56,048 bases of DNA, from assembly GCA_026399475.1 (NCBI GenBank), contig JAPLQY010000075.1:3506-59553 (forward strand), in the 5' to 3' direction. Numbering within the stretch: the stretch's first letter is position 1; each line of letters opens with the position of its first letter. Below, piece by piece: positions 46,454 through 54,451 of the stretch. The notes below the pieces were generated by a model. It saw only the letters and a program-made list of their open reading frames with translations. It made no database searches and had not been told where the DNA came from. The position numbers and the translations under genes are program-made. This stretch comes from Rhodocyclales bacterium. GTDB taxonomy: Bacteria > Pseudomonadota > Gammaproteobacteria > Burkholderiales > Rhodocyclaceae.

Positions 46454-46951
46454 ATGAAAACGAAAGTGATGCTGACCCCTGTAGCTAATTACCGCCGCAC
46501 CGGCAGCCTGTGGGAAGGTCACTACAAGTCAAGCGTGGTTCAGGCAGAAGCCTATCTTCTGGCGTGCATGCGTTACATCGAACTGAATCCGGTGCGCGCC
46601 GCCATGGTCACTGATCCCGGCGCTTACCGCTGGTCAAGCTACCGGGCCAACGGCCTGGCCCAGCCCGACGTCCGCCTGGCCCCACATCCGCTCTACCTTG
46701 GGCTTGACGCCGATGCCGCGCTGCGCCGCCAAGCCTACCGGGCGCTATTTCGTCCGCAACTGGATGCGGAGGCGGCCAGCGAAGTTCGCCAGGCTCTGAA
46801 GCTGGGCATGCCGCTTGGGAATGAACGGTTTGCGGAAGCGATCTGCGCCCGGCTGGGCATCCGGCGCAATAGCGGCAAGCGGGGGCGTACCCCAGGCGAC
46901 GAACCGGAATCGCGAACTGCGCTGACTGAACAACAGGGATTTGGATTCTGA
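46454..46951 (+). pseudogene. REP-associated tyrosine transposase (RAYT), C-terminal remnant
   Basis: A frame of 165 codons whose part from YRRTGSLWEGHYKSSVVQ onward matches the C-terminal half of Y1/RAYT transposases (AYLLACMRYIELNPVRAAMV, YRWSSYRANG, HPLYLGL). The N-terminal HUH metal site and most of the catalytic core are missing. The first dozen codons derive from a repeat-like GATGCTGACCCCT sequence resembling the inverted repeats at 46987 and 47741. It is therefore an internally deleted relic. RAYTs move REP palindromes; whether this one was linked to the REPs at 1300 and 28612 is unknown. Confidence 0.8.
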
Positions 46952-46986
46952 AAATGGAGGAACATGGCTATGCGAAATGAAAAGCG

Positions 46987-47006
46987 AAATGTCTCTGACC
47001 CCTTTG
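46987..47006 (+). repeat. RAYT-type inverted repeat, left copy
   Basis: A 20-base sequence (AAATGTCTCTGACCCCTTTG) that recurs, perfectly inverted, at 47741-47760. The pair brackets cassette 0 of the effector array. Confidence 0.9.
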
Positions 47007-47031
47007 ATGCCGTTGAAAGGAGGGTCGCGTA

Positions 47032-47631
47032 ATGGGGCTCGTGATATTCGGTGCGATGGCGCTGTACTTGGTGCTCGCCATCTTTGCGGTGACGGGAGCT
47101 ATCAGCCATGCGCGCAAGCAGGGCAAGACCGTCAAGTGCTGGGGCTGGGGCGCCGCGCTGGTGATGTACTTGATTCCCTTCTGGGACTGGATTCCCACAG
47201 TGGTGACGCATCAGTACTACTGCGCGACCGAGGCGGGGTTCTGGGTGTACAAGACGCCCGAGCAGTGGAAGAAGGAGAACCCAGGGGTGATGGAGACGCT
47301 GGTGGCACAAGAGGTCACCGTTCCATCTAAGAGAGTAGGAGACGACGATAACTGGGTGAGTACGTATTCCCTGAATCAGCGTGTTCTGTGGATCAATGAA
47401 CATCGTGGCCCACTTCTGCTGTACCGATGGAACCTAGAAAGCACGCTGGTAGACAGCAATGCGAATGAGGTACTAGCACGAGCTATCGACTTCTACACAG
47501 CCCAGACTAGAGGAGGAGGTGGATGGCGTGGCTGGAAATTCTGGCTTGCAGTGGATCACTGCCCTACTCATGGTAACGACGCTAAGCAGTTTGGTGACTA
47601 TCTTGCACAAATCAAAGGAGCCAAGAAATGA
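47032..47631 (+). CDS. Membrane partner protein of the truncated lipase effector (cassette 0)
   Basis: Protein of 199 residues with a strong AAGGAGG site. Two hydrophobic helices (LVIFGAMALYLVLAIFAVTG and about 37-56, WGWGAALVMYLIPFWDWIPT) precede a soluble part with HQYYCATEAGFWVYKTPEQW. Its stop overlaps the next start as ATGA, coupling it to a lipase-effector N-terminus. Base composition is visibly richer in A/T than the chromosome around it. No function is established; by position it may be an immunity or accessory protein. It is unrelated in sequence to the partner proteins of cassettes 1 and 2. Confidence 0.75.
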   Translation: MGLVIFGAMALYLVLAIFAVTGAISHARKQGKTVKCWGWGAALVMYLIPFWDWIPTVVTHQYYCATEAGFWVYKTPEQWKKENPGVMETLVAQEVTVPSKRVGDDDNWVSTYSLNQRVLWINEHRGPLLLYRWNLESTLVDSNANEVLARAIDFYTAQTRGGGGWRGWKFWLAVDHCPTHGNDAKQFGDYLAQIKGAKK

Positions 47632-47762
47632 GTTCGATTGCAAATCTGTATCAACAAGCGCAACTTGCAGAAGCCGCTTATGCGGATTTCACGAATTCCC
47701 AAATTGCACCTGCAACAGCCCTCCAAACTGGCGACCAAGCCAAAGGGGTCAGAGACATTTGA
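47628..47762 (+). pseudogene. Truncated lipase-effector N-terminus (cassette 0)
   Basis: A frame of 44 codons, MSSIANLYQQAQLAEAAYAD onward, resembling the start of lipase/RTX secreted proteins, as I recall them. It stops at TGA within the inverted repeat at 47741-47760, so the end QAKGVRDI is partly repeat-encoded. The rest of the effector is missing. The start overlaps the partner's stop by 4 bases. It is best read as a gene cut off by recombination at the repeat. Confidence 0.6.
47741..47760 (-). repeat. RAYT-type inverted repeat, right copy
   Basis: Exact inverted copy of 46987-47006. It supplies the last codons and stop of the truncated effector, marking a recombination joint. Confidence 0.9.
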
Positions 47763-47868
47763 CTTTCTATGATGTTCGGCTAGCGACAGTGCTACTGAAA
47801 AGTCGGTGCTGGCGATACGGCGAGCGGAGCGTGCAAGCGGTTAACGATTCGGCAAGGAGGAGGACAGC

Positions 47869-48561
47869 ATGAAAGCAAATCATCGGTGGTTGCAGCAAAT
47901 GGCGAAACTTGGACTTCTATTGATGATTGGGGCAAGCATGAACGCAGAGGCGGGATTCTTGGGGTTCGGCGGCACGAGCTGGAAAGAGGAAGTGCTACTG
48001 CACGATGGCAGCAAGATCATTGCTACCCGTACGGTGGAGCGTGGCGGGCGGCACGAGATAGGACAAGAGCCGCCGATCAAGGAACAAAGCCTGAGTTTCC
48101 TCATGCCGAGCACCAATCAGAAGATCGTTTGGGAAGATAAGTTTGCAGTGGATGTTGGCTCCGCAAATTTCAATCTCATGCTACTCGATGTCGTGAAAGG
48201 CACACCGTATCTGGTGGTAACACCGGCGGGTTGTCTTTCGTACAACAAGTGGGGAAGACCTAACCCTCCTTACGTGATTTTCAAATACAGCGGAAAAGAG
48301 TGGGAACGAATCTCGTTGCCACTGCTACCCGTTGAGATCAAAACACCGAATTTGCTTCAGGGCTCTCCCGATCACGAAGCCGAGAAGGCTGGAGGTAGTG
48401 TGGTCTCAGCAGCTTTCATCAAAACGCATCACGACGAATACCGTCAACCCGAATACAAATCCATCCTGCAGGAGGCATTACCGGCGAGGGAACTATGTCC
48501 GCAGTATTCAAGCGGACCTAAGCCTCCCATACCAATCATGCCAAGTACATCGACGAAATAG
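47869..48561 (+). CDS. Exported partner (candidate immunity) protein of lipase effector 1
   Basis: Protein of 230 residues with site AAGGAGG and a Sec signal peptide (LGLLLMIGASMNAEAG). The mature part begins FLGFGGTSWKEEVLLHDGSK. Shared with the paralog at 51289: GGRHEIGQ, PPIKEQSL, CLSYNKWGRPNPPYVIFKY, GKEW and EIKTPNL. It lies 56 bases before the lipase-RTX gene. The exported location and pairing with a secreted lipase suggest a periplasmic immunity protein or secretion chaperone; this is inference, as the family is uncharacterised. Its A/T content is higher than the chromosome average seen here. Confidence 0.78.
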   Translation: MKANHRWLQQMAKLGLLLMIGASMNAEAGFLGFGGTSWKEEVLLHDGSKIIATRTVERGGRHEIGQEPPIKEQSLSFLMPSTNQKIVWEDKFAVDVGSANFNLMLLDVVKGTPYLVVTPAGCLSYNKWGRPNPPYVIFKYSGKEWERISLPLLPVEIKTPNLLQGSPDHEAEKAGGSVVSAAFIKTHHDEYRQPEYKSILQEALPARELCPQYSSGPKPPIPIMPSTSTK

Positions 48562-48617
48562 AGCGTACGGCGACATCAACTCAGGTTGAACAGATAAATA
48601 CTATTCGGGGCACAAAA

Positions 48618-51011
48618 ATGACTACCACAATTGACTACGCACTGATGGCTGGCCACGCGTACGGCACAACACGTGACAAAATTAACTGGATACCGGCACC
48701 ACAAGGATGGACACCCTTCTTTCCGGTTCCTGATCCTACGACTGCTGCGGTTTTTCCGGTCACGTCCGGCTTTGAGGCAGTGTCTTTCCAAAGCACTACC
48801 AACCCGAACGAAATCGTCATCTCCTACGCCGGCACCGATCCTACCGACTACCTTGGGGACTGGGCGGCCAACTTGGCGTTGGCTGGCGGCGTTCTGTCGG
48901 ATCAACTCAAGCAGGCGGCGGACTACTACCTCGCCGTCAAGGCCAGCGTTCCGGCCAACGCAACCATCACCTTCACCGGCCATAGCCTGGGTGGCGGGCT
49001 GGCCTCCCTGATGGCCGTCATGTTCGGCGACTCCGCCGTCACCTTCGATCAGGCGCCCTTTCTCAACTCGGCGCGGACATTTATCGACACCGACGTCGAC
49101 GGCAATCAAACCAGCCGCTCCGTTGCTCAGCGGCTGCGTGCCTATCTGGGCGATAGAGCCCCCGCCGCACTGCTGGCCTACGTCGCTGCCAACGACCCGC
49201 TGGGATCGAACCCGAACCCGGCCGACACGCTGGCCGTTCGCAGCGGACGTGTCAGCAACATCAATGTTGACGGGGAATTCCTTACATCGTGGTATTTCGT
49301 CCCATCTTCAAATCGCATCGGGTCGCAGTCGAACATTGCAAACAGCAATGCGGGCGCGGGCGGAATCGACCTCCATTCGCAAGCTTTGCTCGCGGCCTTC
49401 CTGCAGAGCGAGCAAACGGCAACTACCGTGGCCGGCCAAAAGCAATCTCTCAGCGAAATAACCTTCAAGCTGACGGAACTGTTGAAGATGGTCTTTGACA
49501 AAAGCCTGTTTGCTTATTCGACAGACAAGAATAACGATAAAAACGAAAACTTCCTCGAACACCTCGTCCGCCACCAAGCCGGCAACGTAGCCGGCGTCGC
49601 CGCCAATGGCGACGACATGCTCACCCGCTTCACCCGCGACCTGTGGAAGATCGCCCAAGACAACGGCCTGACGCTGACGAACAACTTCGTCACCAAGGCG
49701 CTGACTGCGTTCGCCATGCAGATGTATTACGAAGACACCGACAACGCCAAGAACGCAAACAAGACGCTCTTCACTGATGCCAATGGCGGCGGAGGAATCC
49801 AATTCGACATGGCCGACGTCGCCACGTCATTCCAGACAGCGTTCGATGCAGGCAAACCCCTCAATCTGGACGACGCCAAGGGAGGTGTCAGCATTCGGAA
49901 CTACATCTATACGTACTTTACGGCTGAGGAACAGGTATTGATTAACACTCTCCTGCCCACGCTGCGGGACTGGTATGTCCAGGCCGGCACCGAAACCCTC
50001 AACACCGCCGACACCCTCAACCGCAACGCCTTCCTGCTCGGCGGCGCCGGCAGCGATGGCCTGGTCGGTGGCAGCGGCACGGACCTCCTCATCGGCAACG
50101 CCGGCGCCGATCTGCTCCAGGGCAAGGGCGGCAACGACATCCTGCTCGGCGGCGCGGGCAACGACACCTACGTCTACAGCACCGGCGACGGTCTCGACAC
50201 CATCCTCGACACCGAAGGGCAGAACATCCTCGCCGTCGACGGCGACATTCTCAACGGCGGCGCCGACTACGGCGATGCCCGTGTCCATCGCAGTGCCGAC
50301 GGCAAGCACCTCTACGTCGAAAACAACGGTCAGATGCTGATCGACGGCAACCTCATCCTCCAGAACTACGCCAGCGGCGGCAGCTTCGGCCTCACCATGA
50401 CGCAGGCGACGGAAGCCGCTCTCCCGCAAACGACGCGCGACATCAAGGGCGAGCTCACCCCCATCGACACCGATCCGGCTCACCAGCAGCCGGATGGCCA
50501 GGTCCATGACTGGACCGACGGGCTGGGCAACCTCAACGTACTGACCACCCCCTTGCCCGGCCGGGCCGACACCCTCTACGACAGTGCCGACAACGACAGT
50601 ATCGTCTCAGGCGGCGGTGATGACGTGATCTACGCCACCCGTGGCGGCGACAACCTCATCGACGCCGGAGCCGGACGCGACAAGGTGTATGCAGGTACGG
50701 GTAACGATGTCCTCTTGGGTGGCACGGGCGGCGACATTCTGAGTAGCGGGGCCGGCAACGACCGCTTGTATGCCGATACGCAAATCACCACCGCCGACGC
50801 CATCGCCCAGGGCAATGCCCAAGCCGGCACCGGACAACAAGGCGACTGGCTGGCGGGCGGCTCGGGCGCCGACACGCTGGTCGGCAGCGCGAGCAATGAC
50901 GTGCTCAGTGGCGGCGGCGGCTCCGATCTGCTGATCGGCGGCGCGGGCAATGACGACATCCTGGGCGACACGTCGGCACGCAATTCCCGACCGACGGAGG
51001 CGCCGACGTGA
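48618..51011 (+). CDS. Lipase-like RTX effector 1 (frameshifted near its end)
   Basis: Readable for 797 codons. The N-terminal class-3-lipase-like domain (about 1-265) has nucleophile Ser123 in TFTGHSLGGGLASL and a candidate His253 (GGIDLHSQALL); Asp193 could complete a triad. A middle domain (about 275-470) is shared with effector 2. RTX nonapeptides start near 473 (GGAGSDGLVGGSGTDLLIGN, GGAGNDTYVYSTGDGLDTIL). The reading frame is lost after GDTSARN; one added base near the AATTCCC at 50981 would restore it, and the RTX homology then ends at about 51080. No C-terminal secretion signal remains. Probably exported by the upstream ABC transporter when intact. Confidence 0.85.
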   Translation: MTTTIDYALMAGHAYGTTRDKINWIPAPQGWTPFFPVPDPTTAAVFPVTSGFEAVSFQSTTNPNEIVISYAGTDPTDYLGDWAANLALAGGVLSDQLKQAADYYLAVKASVPANATITFTGHSLGGGLASLMAVMFGDSAVTFDQAPFLNSARTFIDTDVDGNQTSRSVAQRLRAYLGDRAPAALLAYVAANDPLGSNPNPADTLAVRSGRVSNINVDGEFLTSWYFVPSSNRIGSQSNIANSNAGAGGIDLHSQALLAAFLQSEQTATTVAGQKQSLSEITFKLTELLKMVFDKSLFAYSTDKNNDKNENFLEHLVRHQAGNVAGVAANGDDMLTRFTRDLWKIAQDNGLTLTNNFVTKALTAFAMQMYYEDTDNAKNANKTLFTDANGGGGIQFDMADVATSFQTAFDAGKPLNLDDAKGGVSIRNYIYTYFTAEEQVLINTLLPTLRDWYVQAGTETLNTADTLNRNAFLLGGAGSDGLVGGSGTDLLIGNAGADLLQGKGGNDILLGGAGNDTYVYSTGDGLDTILDTEGQNILAVDGDILNGGADYGDARVHRSADGKHLYVENNGQMLIDGNLILQNYASGGSFGLTMTQATEAALPQTTRDIKGELTPIDTDPAHQQPDGQVHDWTDGLGNLNVLTTPLPGRADTLYDSADNDSIVSGGGDDVIYATRGGDNLIDAGAGRDKVYAGTGNDVLLGGTGGDILSSGAGNDRLYADTQITTADAIAQGNAQAGTGQQGDWLAGGSGADTLVGSASNDVLSGGGGSDLLIGGAGNDDILGDTSARNSRPTEAPT
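50831..50972. repeat. 142-bp exact repeat in RTX region, copy 1
   Basis: Identical base for base to 54205-54346 in effector 2. It encodes the RTX repeats up to the GDT residues at which both genes lose frame. Confidence 0.95.
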
Positions 51012-51082
51012 TCTACGCCGGAGCCGGCAACGATCACGCCTGGGGCGGAATCGGCAACGATGTCATCTTCGGCGAAGGGGGC
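51002..51082 (+). pseudogene. Out-of-frame continuation of effector 1 RTX repeats
   Basis: In the frame shifted relative to 48618-51011, the sequence reads ADVIYAGAGNDHAWGGIGND then VIFGEGG. This matches effector 2 (54351-54429), then diverges abruptly at GGCTTGAAACC. It shows that the gene once ran on and was truncated. Confidence 0.8.
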
Positions 51083-51288
51083 TTGAAACCTGCCATTTCT
51101 GACAGTTACTTTCTTGCGGCCCTTCCGATATGCTCGTTGGCTTTTATCAACCATAAGATCATCATGGGCAATTCCGGATTCAAAAGTCGGCGCCGGCGCC
51201 ACGGCGAAGCGGAATCCTTGGCAAACACGGTCCGGCACGGCGGTTGGCGGACGCGCGCAGCGAACGATGTGCAGTGGAGGAGACAGGC
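51083..51288. other. Junction between cassettes 1 and 2
   Basis: Begins where RTX homology breaks. Holds AAAAGTCGGCGCCGGCG (from 51182), which resembles AAAAGTCGGTGCTGGCG at 47798, upstream of the first partner gene. It also has an AAGCGGAATCC block like that at 45611. No gene is seen. The ribosome site of the next gene (GGAGGAG) lies at its end. Confidence 0.5.
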
Positions 51289-52017
51289 ATGAGCAGCAAA
51301 CAAATTTCAATGCTGCGCAAAGGACTGCGCATGGCGATTTCGATCTTGACCTTGGGGGTAAGTATGGATGCAGAAGCGGGGTTGTTTGGGTTCGGGGGCA
51401 CGAACTGGAAGGAAGAAGTGCTGCTCCATGACGGCAGCAGGCTTTTGGTGGAGCGGAAAATGGAACGAGGAGGGCGACACGAAATTGGCCAACAGCCGCC
51501 AATCAAAGAGCAAAGCCTGACCTTTACGCAACCCACAACAAGTGAGCGCATTACTTGGAAGAGTGAGTACAGCGCAGACGTGGGGCTGGCCGACTTTATG
51601 CCATTGCTGATTGATACGTTCGGAGGAACGGCATATCTGGCCTCCGTTCCCGTAGGTTGCCTCTCCTACAACAAATGGGGCAGGCCAAATCCGCCCTACG
51701 TCATCTTCAAGTACGACGGAAAAGAGTGGATACGCGTCCCGTTACAGGAACTGCCTTTGGAGATAAAAACCCCTAACTTGATTTTCTCGTCACCCGATAG
51801 CAGGGTCGGAAAAATGGGCAAGAGCCCTGTTAGCGCGGAAATGATTCAGCAAATCAACAGCAGCCTCGATCAACCCGAATACAAAATCATTCTGCGAGAG
51901 CCTCTGGCGAAGAAACGGATAAATGCAATGTGCGAGGAACTGATTCTTTATAAGGGTTTCTGGATTATGCCGAACGATCCAGTTGCGCGCGCAATTGTGG
52001 ATCGTAATGCCAAATAG
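51289..52017 (+). CDS. Exported partner (candidate immunity) protein of lipase effector 2
   Basis: Protein of 242 residues from ATG 51289, behind GGAGGAG; an earlier in-frame ATG lies in the repeat junction. A signal peptide (LRMAISILTLGVSMDAEAG) precedes LFGFGGTNWKEEVLLHDGSR. It is a clear paralog of 47869-48561, with the same GGRHEIGQ, PPIKEQSLTF, CLSYNKWGRPNPPYVIFKYD and EIKTPNL blocks but a diverged second half and C-terminus (ELILYKGFWIMPNDP). It lies 46 bases before effector 2. A cognate periplasmic immunity role is inferred from the repeated pairing. Confidence 0.78.
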   Translation: MSSKQISMLRKGLRMAISILTLGVSMDAEAGLFGFGGTNWKEEVLLHDGSRLLVERKMERGGRHEIGQQPPIKEQSLTFTQPTTSERITWKSEYSADVGLADFMPLLIDTFGGTAYLASVPVGCLSYNKWGRPNPPYVIFKYDGKEWIRVPLQELPLEIKTPNLIFSSPDSRVGKMGKSPVSAEMIQQINSSLDQPEYKIILREPLAKKRINAMCEELILYKGFWIMPNDPVARAIVDRNAK

Positions 52018-52063
52018 GTATCGTGCCGGTTGCCACGGAAATCCTTAATCAGGGAGAGATAAT

Positions 52064-54451
52064 ATGACTACGCAAGCTGAATGCGCAGCGATGGCAGGTG
52101 CCGCATACTACGATAACCGTGGTGACATTAACCGCTTTCCAATTCCATCAGGGTGGAATCGAATCTCACGGTTTCCCGTAGCATCAAGTGGTGGCAGCGG
52201 CTTCGAAGCCTCGATACTCGGCAACGGAACTACCATTGCCAACAGCACCGAAATCGTCATTTCCTATGCCGGTACTGATGATAGCGATTACCTCGGAGAT
52301 GTTGCGGCGGATGCTACGTTGATCGCCGGATTCGGTGCGACGCAACTTCGACAAGCCGCCGAATATTATCTGCAAGTAAAGACACTCAACCCCGATGCCC
52401 GCATTACCCTCACGGGCCACAGCCTGGGTGGTGGATTGGCGGCCCTGGTTGGCGTGTTCTTCAACGAGACGGCGCTGACGTTCGATCAAGCACCATTCCG
52501 TAACTCCGCCAACGCTGTGATTGCCGCCGATGCGCGGCTTTATCTTTCCACCAGGTTTCCGGCATCGGCTTTGGCGCCGCTAGACGCATTCATTTTGTCG
52601 TTCGATCCGTTTGGCTTGGGCTGGTCGCAAGACGGGCTTGCTGCCAGAGAAGCCAAGGTGAGGAACATCAGCGTCCAGGGAGAGGTTGCGTCTACATCGA
52701 ACTCGTTCAAGATCGGTACTGAACTTCCTCCGCTAACACACGGCGCCTACATTCATCCGGTTGACCTGCACTCCCAGACGCTCCTGACTGCCTTCTTGCA
52801 AAGCAACCAGAGCGCTGTCGGTAGCAGCAATCCGCAACAGACTTTGAGCGAGGTGACCAAGAAACTTACTGACCTGCTGGGGATGATTTTCGACAAGAAT
52901 TTGTTCGCACGTGATACAGATCCGAACACGTCAGAGAGAAGCTTCCTCGAACACATAGTCCGTCATCAGGCTGGCGTCCAAGACTCATTTATTGGCGACG
53001 CCATGGTCACGCGCTTCACCCAAGACCTCTGGAAACTCGCCCAGGATGGCGGCCTGACGATGCACGACGGCAATGCATGGAATCCGGCTCTGAACAACCT
53101 CAGCAAGGCCCTGACCGCCTTCGCCATGCAGAAGTACTACGACGAAACCCAAACCAGCGCCGGCTACAACAAGACACTGTTCACCGAAGTCAGCGGTGGC
53201 GGTGGCATTCAGTTCGATCGGGCGGACGTAGTCGCGACCTTGAAAGACGCCAAAGGCGACAAGTATTTTCAGGCCTACATCAATGCGACCTTCACACCCA
53301 CCGAACGCACCCTGATCAACGGCATGCTGCCGATCCTCCGCGACTGGTACATCCAGTCCGGCACGACAGACCTCAACACCGCCGACACCCAGAACCGCAA
53401 CGCCTTCCTGCTCGGCGGCAGCGGTAGCGACGGTCTCGTTGGCGGCAGCGGCGCCGACCTCCTCATCGGCAACGGCGGCGCCGATCTGCTCCAGGGTAAG
53501 GGCGGCAACGACTTCCTGCTCGGCGGCGCGGGGGAGGACACCTACGTCTACACCACCGGCGACGGTCTCGACACCATCCTCGACACCGGTGATCAAAACA
53601 CCCTCGCCGTCGACGGCGACATCCTGAACGGCGGCGCCGACTACGGCGACAGCCGAGTACGCCGCAGCGCCGACGGCAAGCACCTCTATGTCGAGAACAA
53701 CGGCCAGATGCTGATCGACGGCAATCTCATCATCCAGAACTACGCCACCGGCGGCAGCTTCGGCCTCACGATGACGACGGCAACGGAAGCCGCTCTCCCG
53801 CAAACGACGCGCACCATCAAGGGCGACCTCACCCCCATCGACACCGACCCGGCCCACCAGCAGCCGGATGGCCAGGTCCATGACTGGACCGACGGGCTGG
53901 GCAACCTCAACGTCCTCGCCACCCCTTTGCCCAACCGCGCCGATACCCTCTACGACAGTCCCGACAACGACAGTATCGTCTCAGGCGGCGGAGACGACGT
54001 GATCTACGCCACCCGCGGTGGCGACAACCTCATTGACGCCGGCAGCGGCCGCGACCAGGTGTATGCCGGAGTGGGCAACGATGTCCTGATCGGCGGCACG
54101 GACGGCGACATCCTGAGCGGCGGAGCCGGCAACGACCGCTTGTATGCCGATGCACGAATCACCACCGCCGCCGCCATCGCCCAGGGCAATGCCCAAACCG
54201 GAAGCGGACAACAAGGCGACTGGCTGGCGGGCGGCTCGGGCGCCGACACGCTGGTCGGCAGCGCGAGCAATGACGTGCTCAGTGGCGGCGGCGGCTCCGA
54301 TCTGCTGATCGGCGGCGCGGGCAATGACGACATCCTGGGCGACACGAGGCGCCGACGTGATCTACGCCGGAGAGGGCAACGACCACGCCTGGGGCGGAAT
54401 CGGCAACGACGTCATCTTCGGCGAACGGGGCAACGACACCCTTTCCGGTGA
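52064..54451 (+). CDS. Lipase-like RTX effector 2 (frame lost at residue ~761)
   Basis: The first 761 codons are meaningful. The lipase-like domain (about 1-250) has Ser120 in TLTGHSLGGGLAAL and a candidate His236 (HPVDLHSQTLL), with Asp181 a possible acid. The N-terminal domain differs more from effector 1 than the RTX part does. A middle domain leads to RTX repeats from about 449 (GGSGSDGLVGGSGADLLIGN; GGAGEDTYVYTTGDGLDTIL). After GDT (54346) the frame turns into Arg-rich nonsense ending at 54451. The true RTX frame resumes at 54351 and runs to the window edge. Restored, it would be a protein of more than 1,300 residues. Likely substrate of the transporter at 43386. Confidence 0.85.
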   Translation: MTTQAECAAMAGAAYYDNRGDINRFPIPSGWNRISRFPVASSGGSGFEASILGNGTTIANSTEIVISYAGTDDSDYLGDVAADATLIAGFGATQLRQAAEYYLQVKTLNPDARITLTGHSLGGGLAALVGVFFNETALTFDQAPFRNSANAVIAADARLYLSTRFPASALAPLDAFILSFDPFGLGWSQDGLAAREAKVRNISVQGEVASTSNSFKIGTELPPLTHGAYIHPVDLHSQTLLTAFLQSNQSAVGSSNPQQTLSEVTKKLTDLLGMIFDKNLFARDTDPNTSERSFLEHIVRHQAGVQDSFIGDAMVTRFTQDLWKLAQDGGLTMHDGNAWNPALNNLSKALTAFAMQKYYDETQTSAGYNKTLFTEVSGGGGIQFDRADVVATLKDAKGDKYFQAYINATFTPTERTLINGMLPILRDWYIQSGTTDLNTADTQNRNAFLLGGSGSDGLVGGSGADLLIGNGGADLLQGKGGNDFLLGGAGEDTYVYTTGDGLDTILDTGDQNTLAVDGDILNGGADYGDSRVRRSADGKHLYVENNGQMLIDGNLIIQNYATGGSFGLTMTTATEAALPQTTRTIKGDLTPIDTDPAHQQPDGQVHDWTDGLGNLNVLATPLPNRADTLYDSPDNDSIVSGGGDDVIYATRGGDNLIDAGSGRDQVYAGVGNDVLIGGTDGDILSGGAGNDRLYADARITTAAAIAQGNAQTGSGQQGDWLAGGSGADTLVGSASNDVLSGGGGSDLLIGGAGNDDILGDTRRRRDLRRRGQRPRLGRNRQRRHLRRTGQRHPFR
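54205..54346. repeat. 142-bp exact repeat in RTX region, copy 2
   Basis: Identical to 50831-50972, offset 3,374 bases. Both copies end exactly at the frame-loss point. Confidence 0.95.

Noticed and set aside
51114..51431. Open frame spanning the junction into the second partner gene
   Set aside because: It is out of frame with the conserved partner protein and covers repeat sequence.
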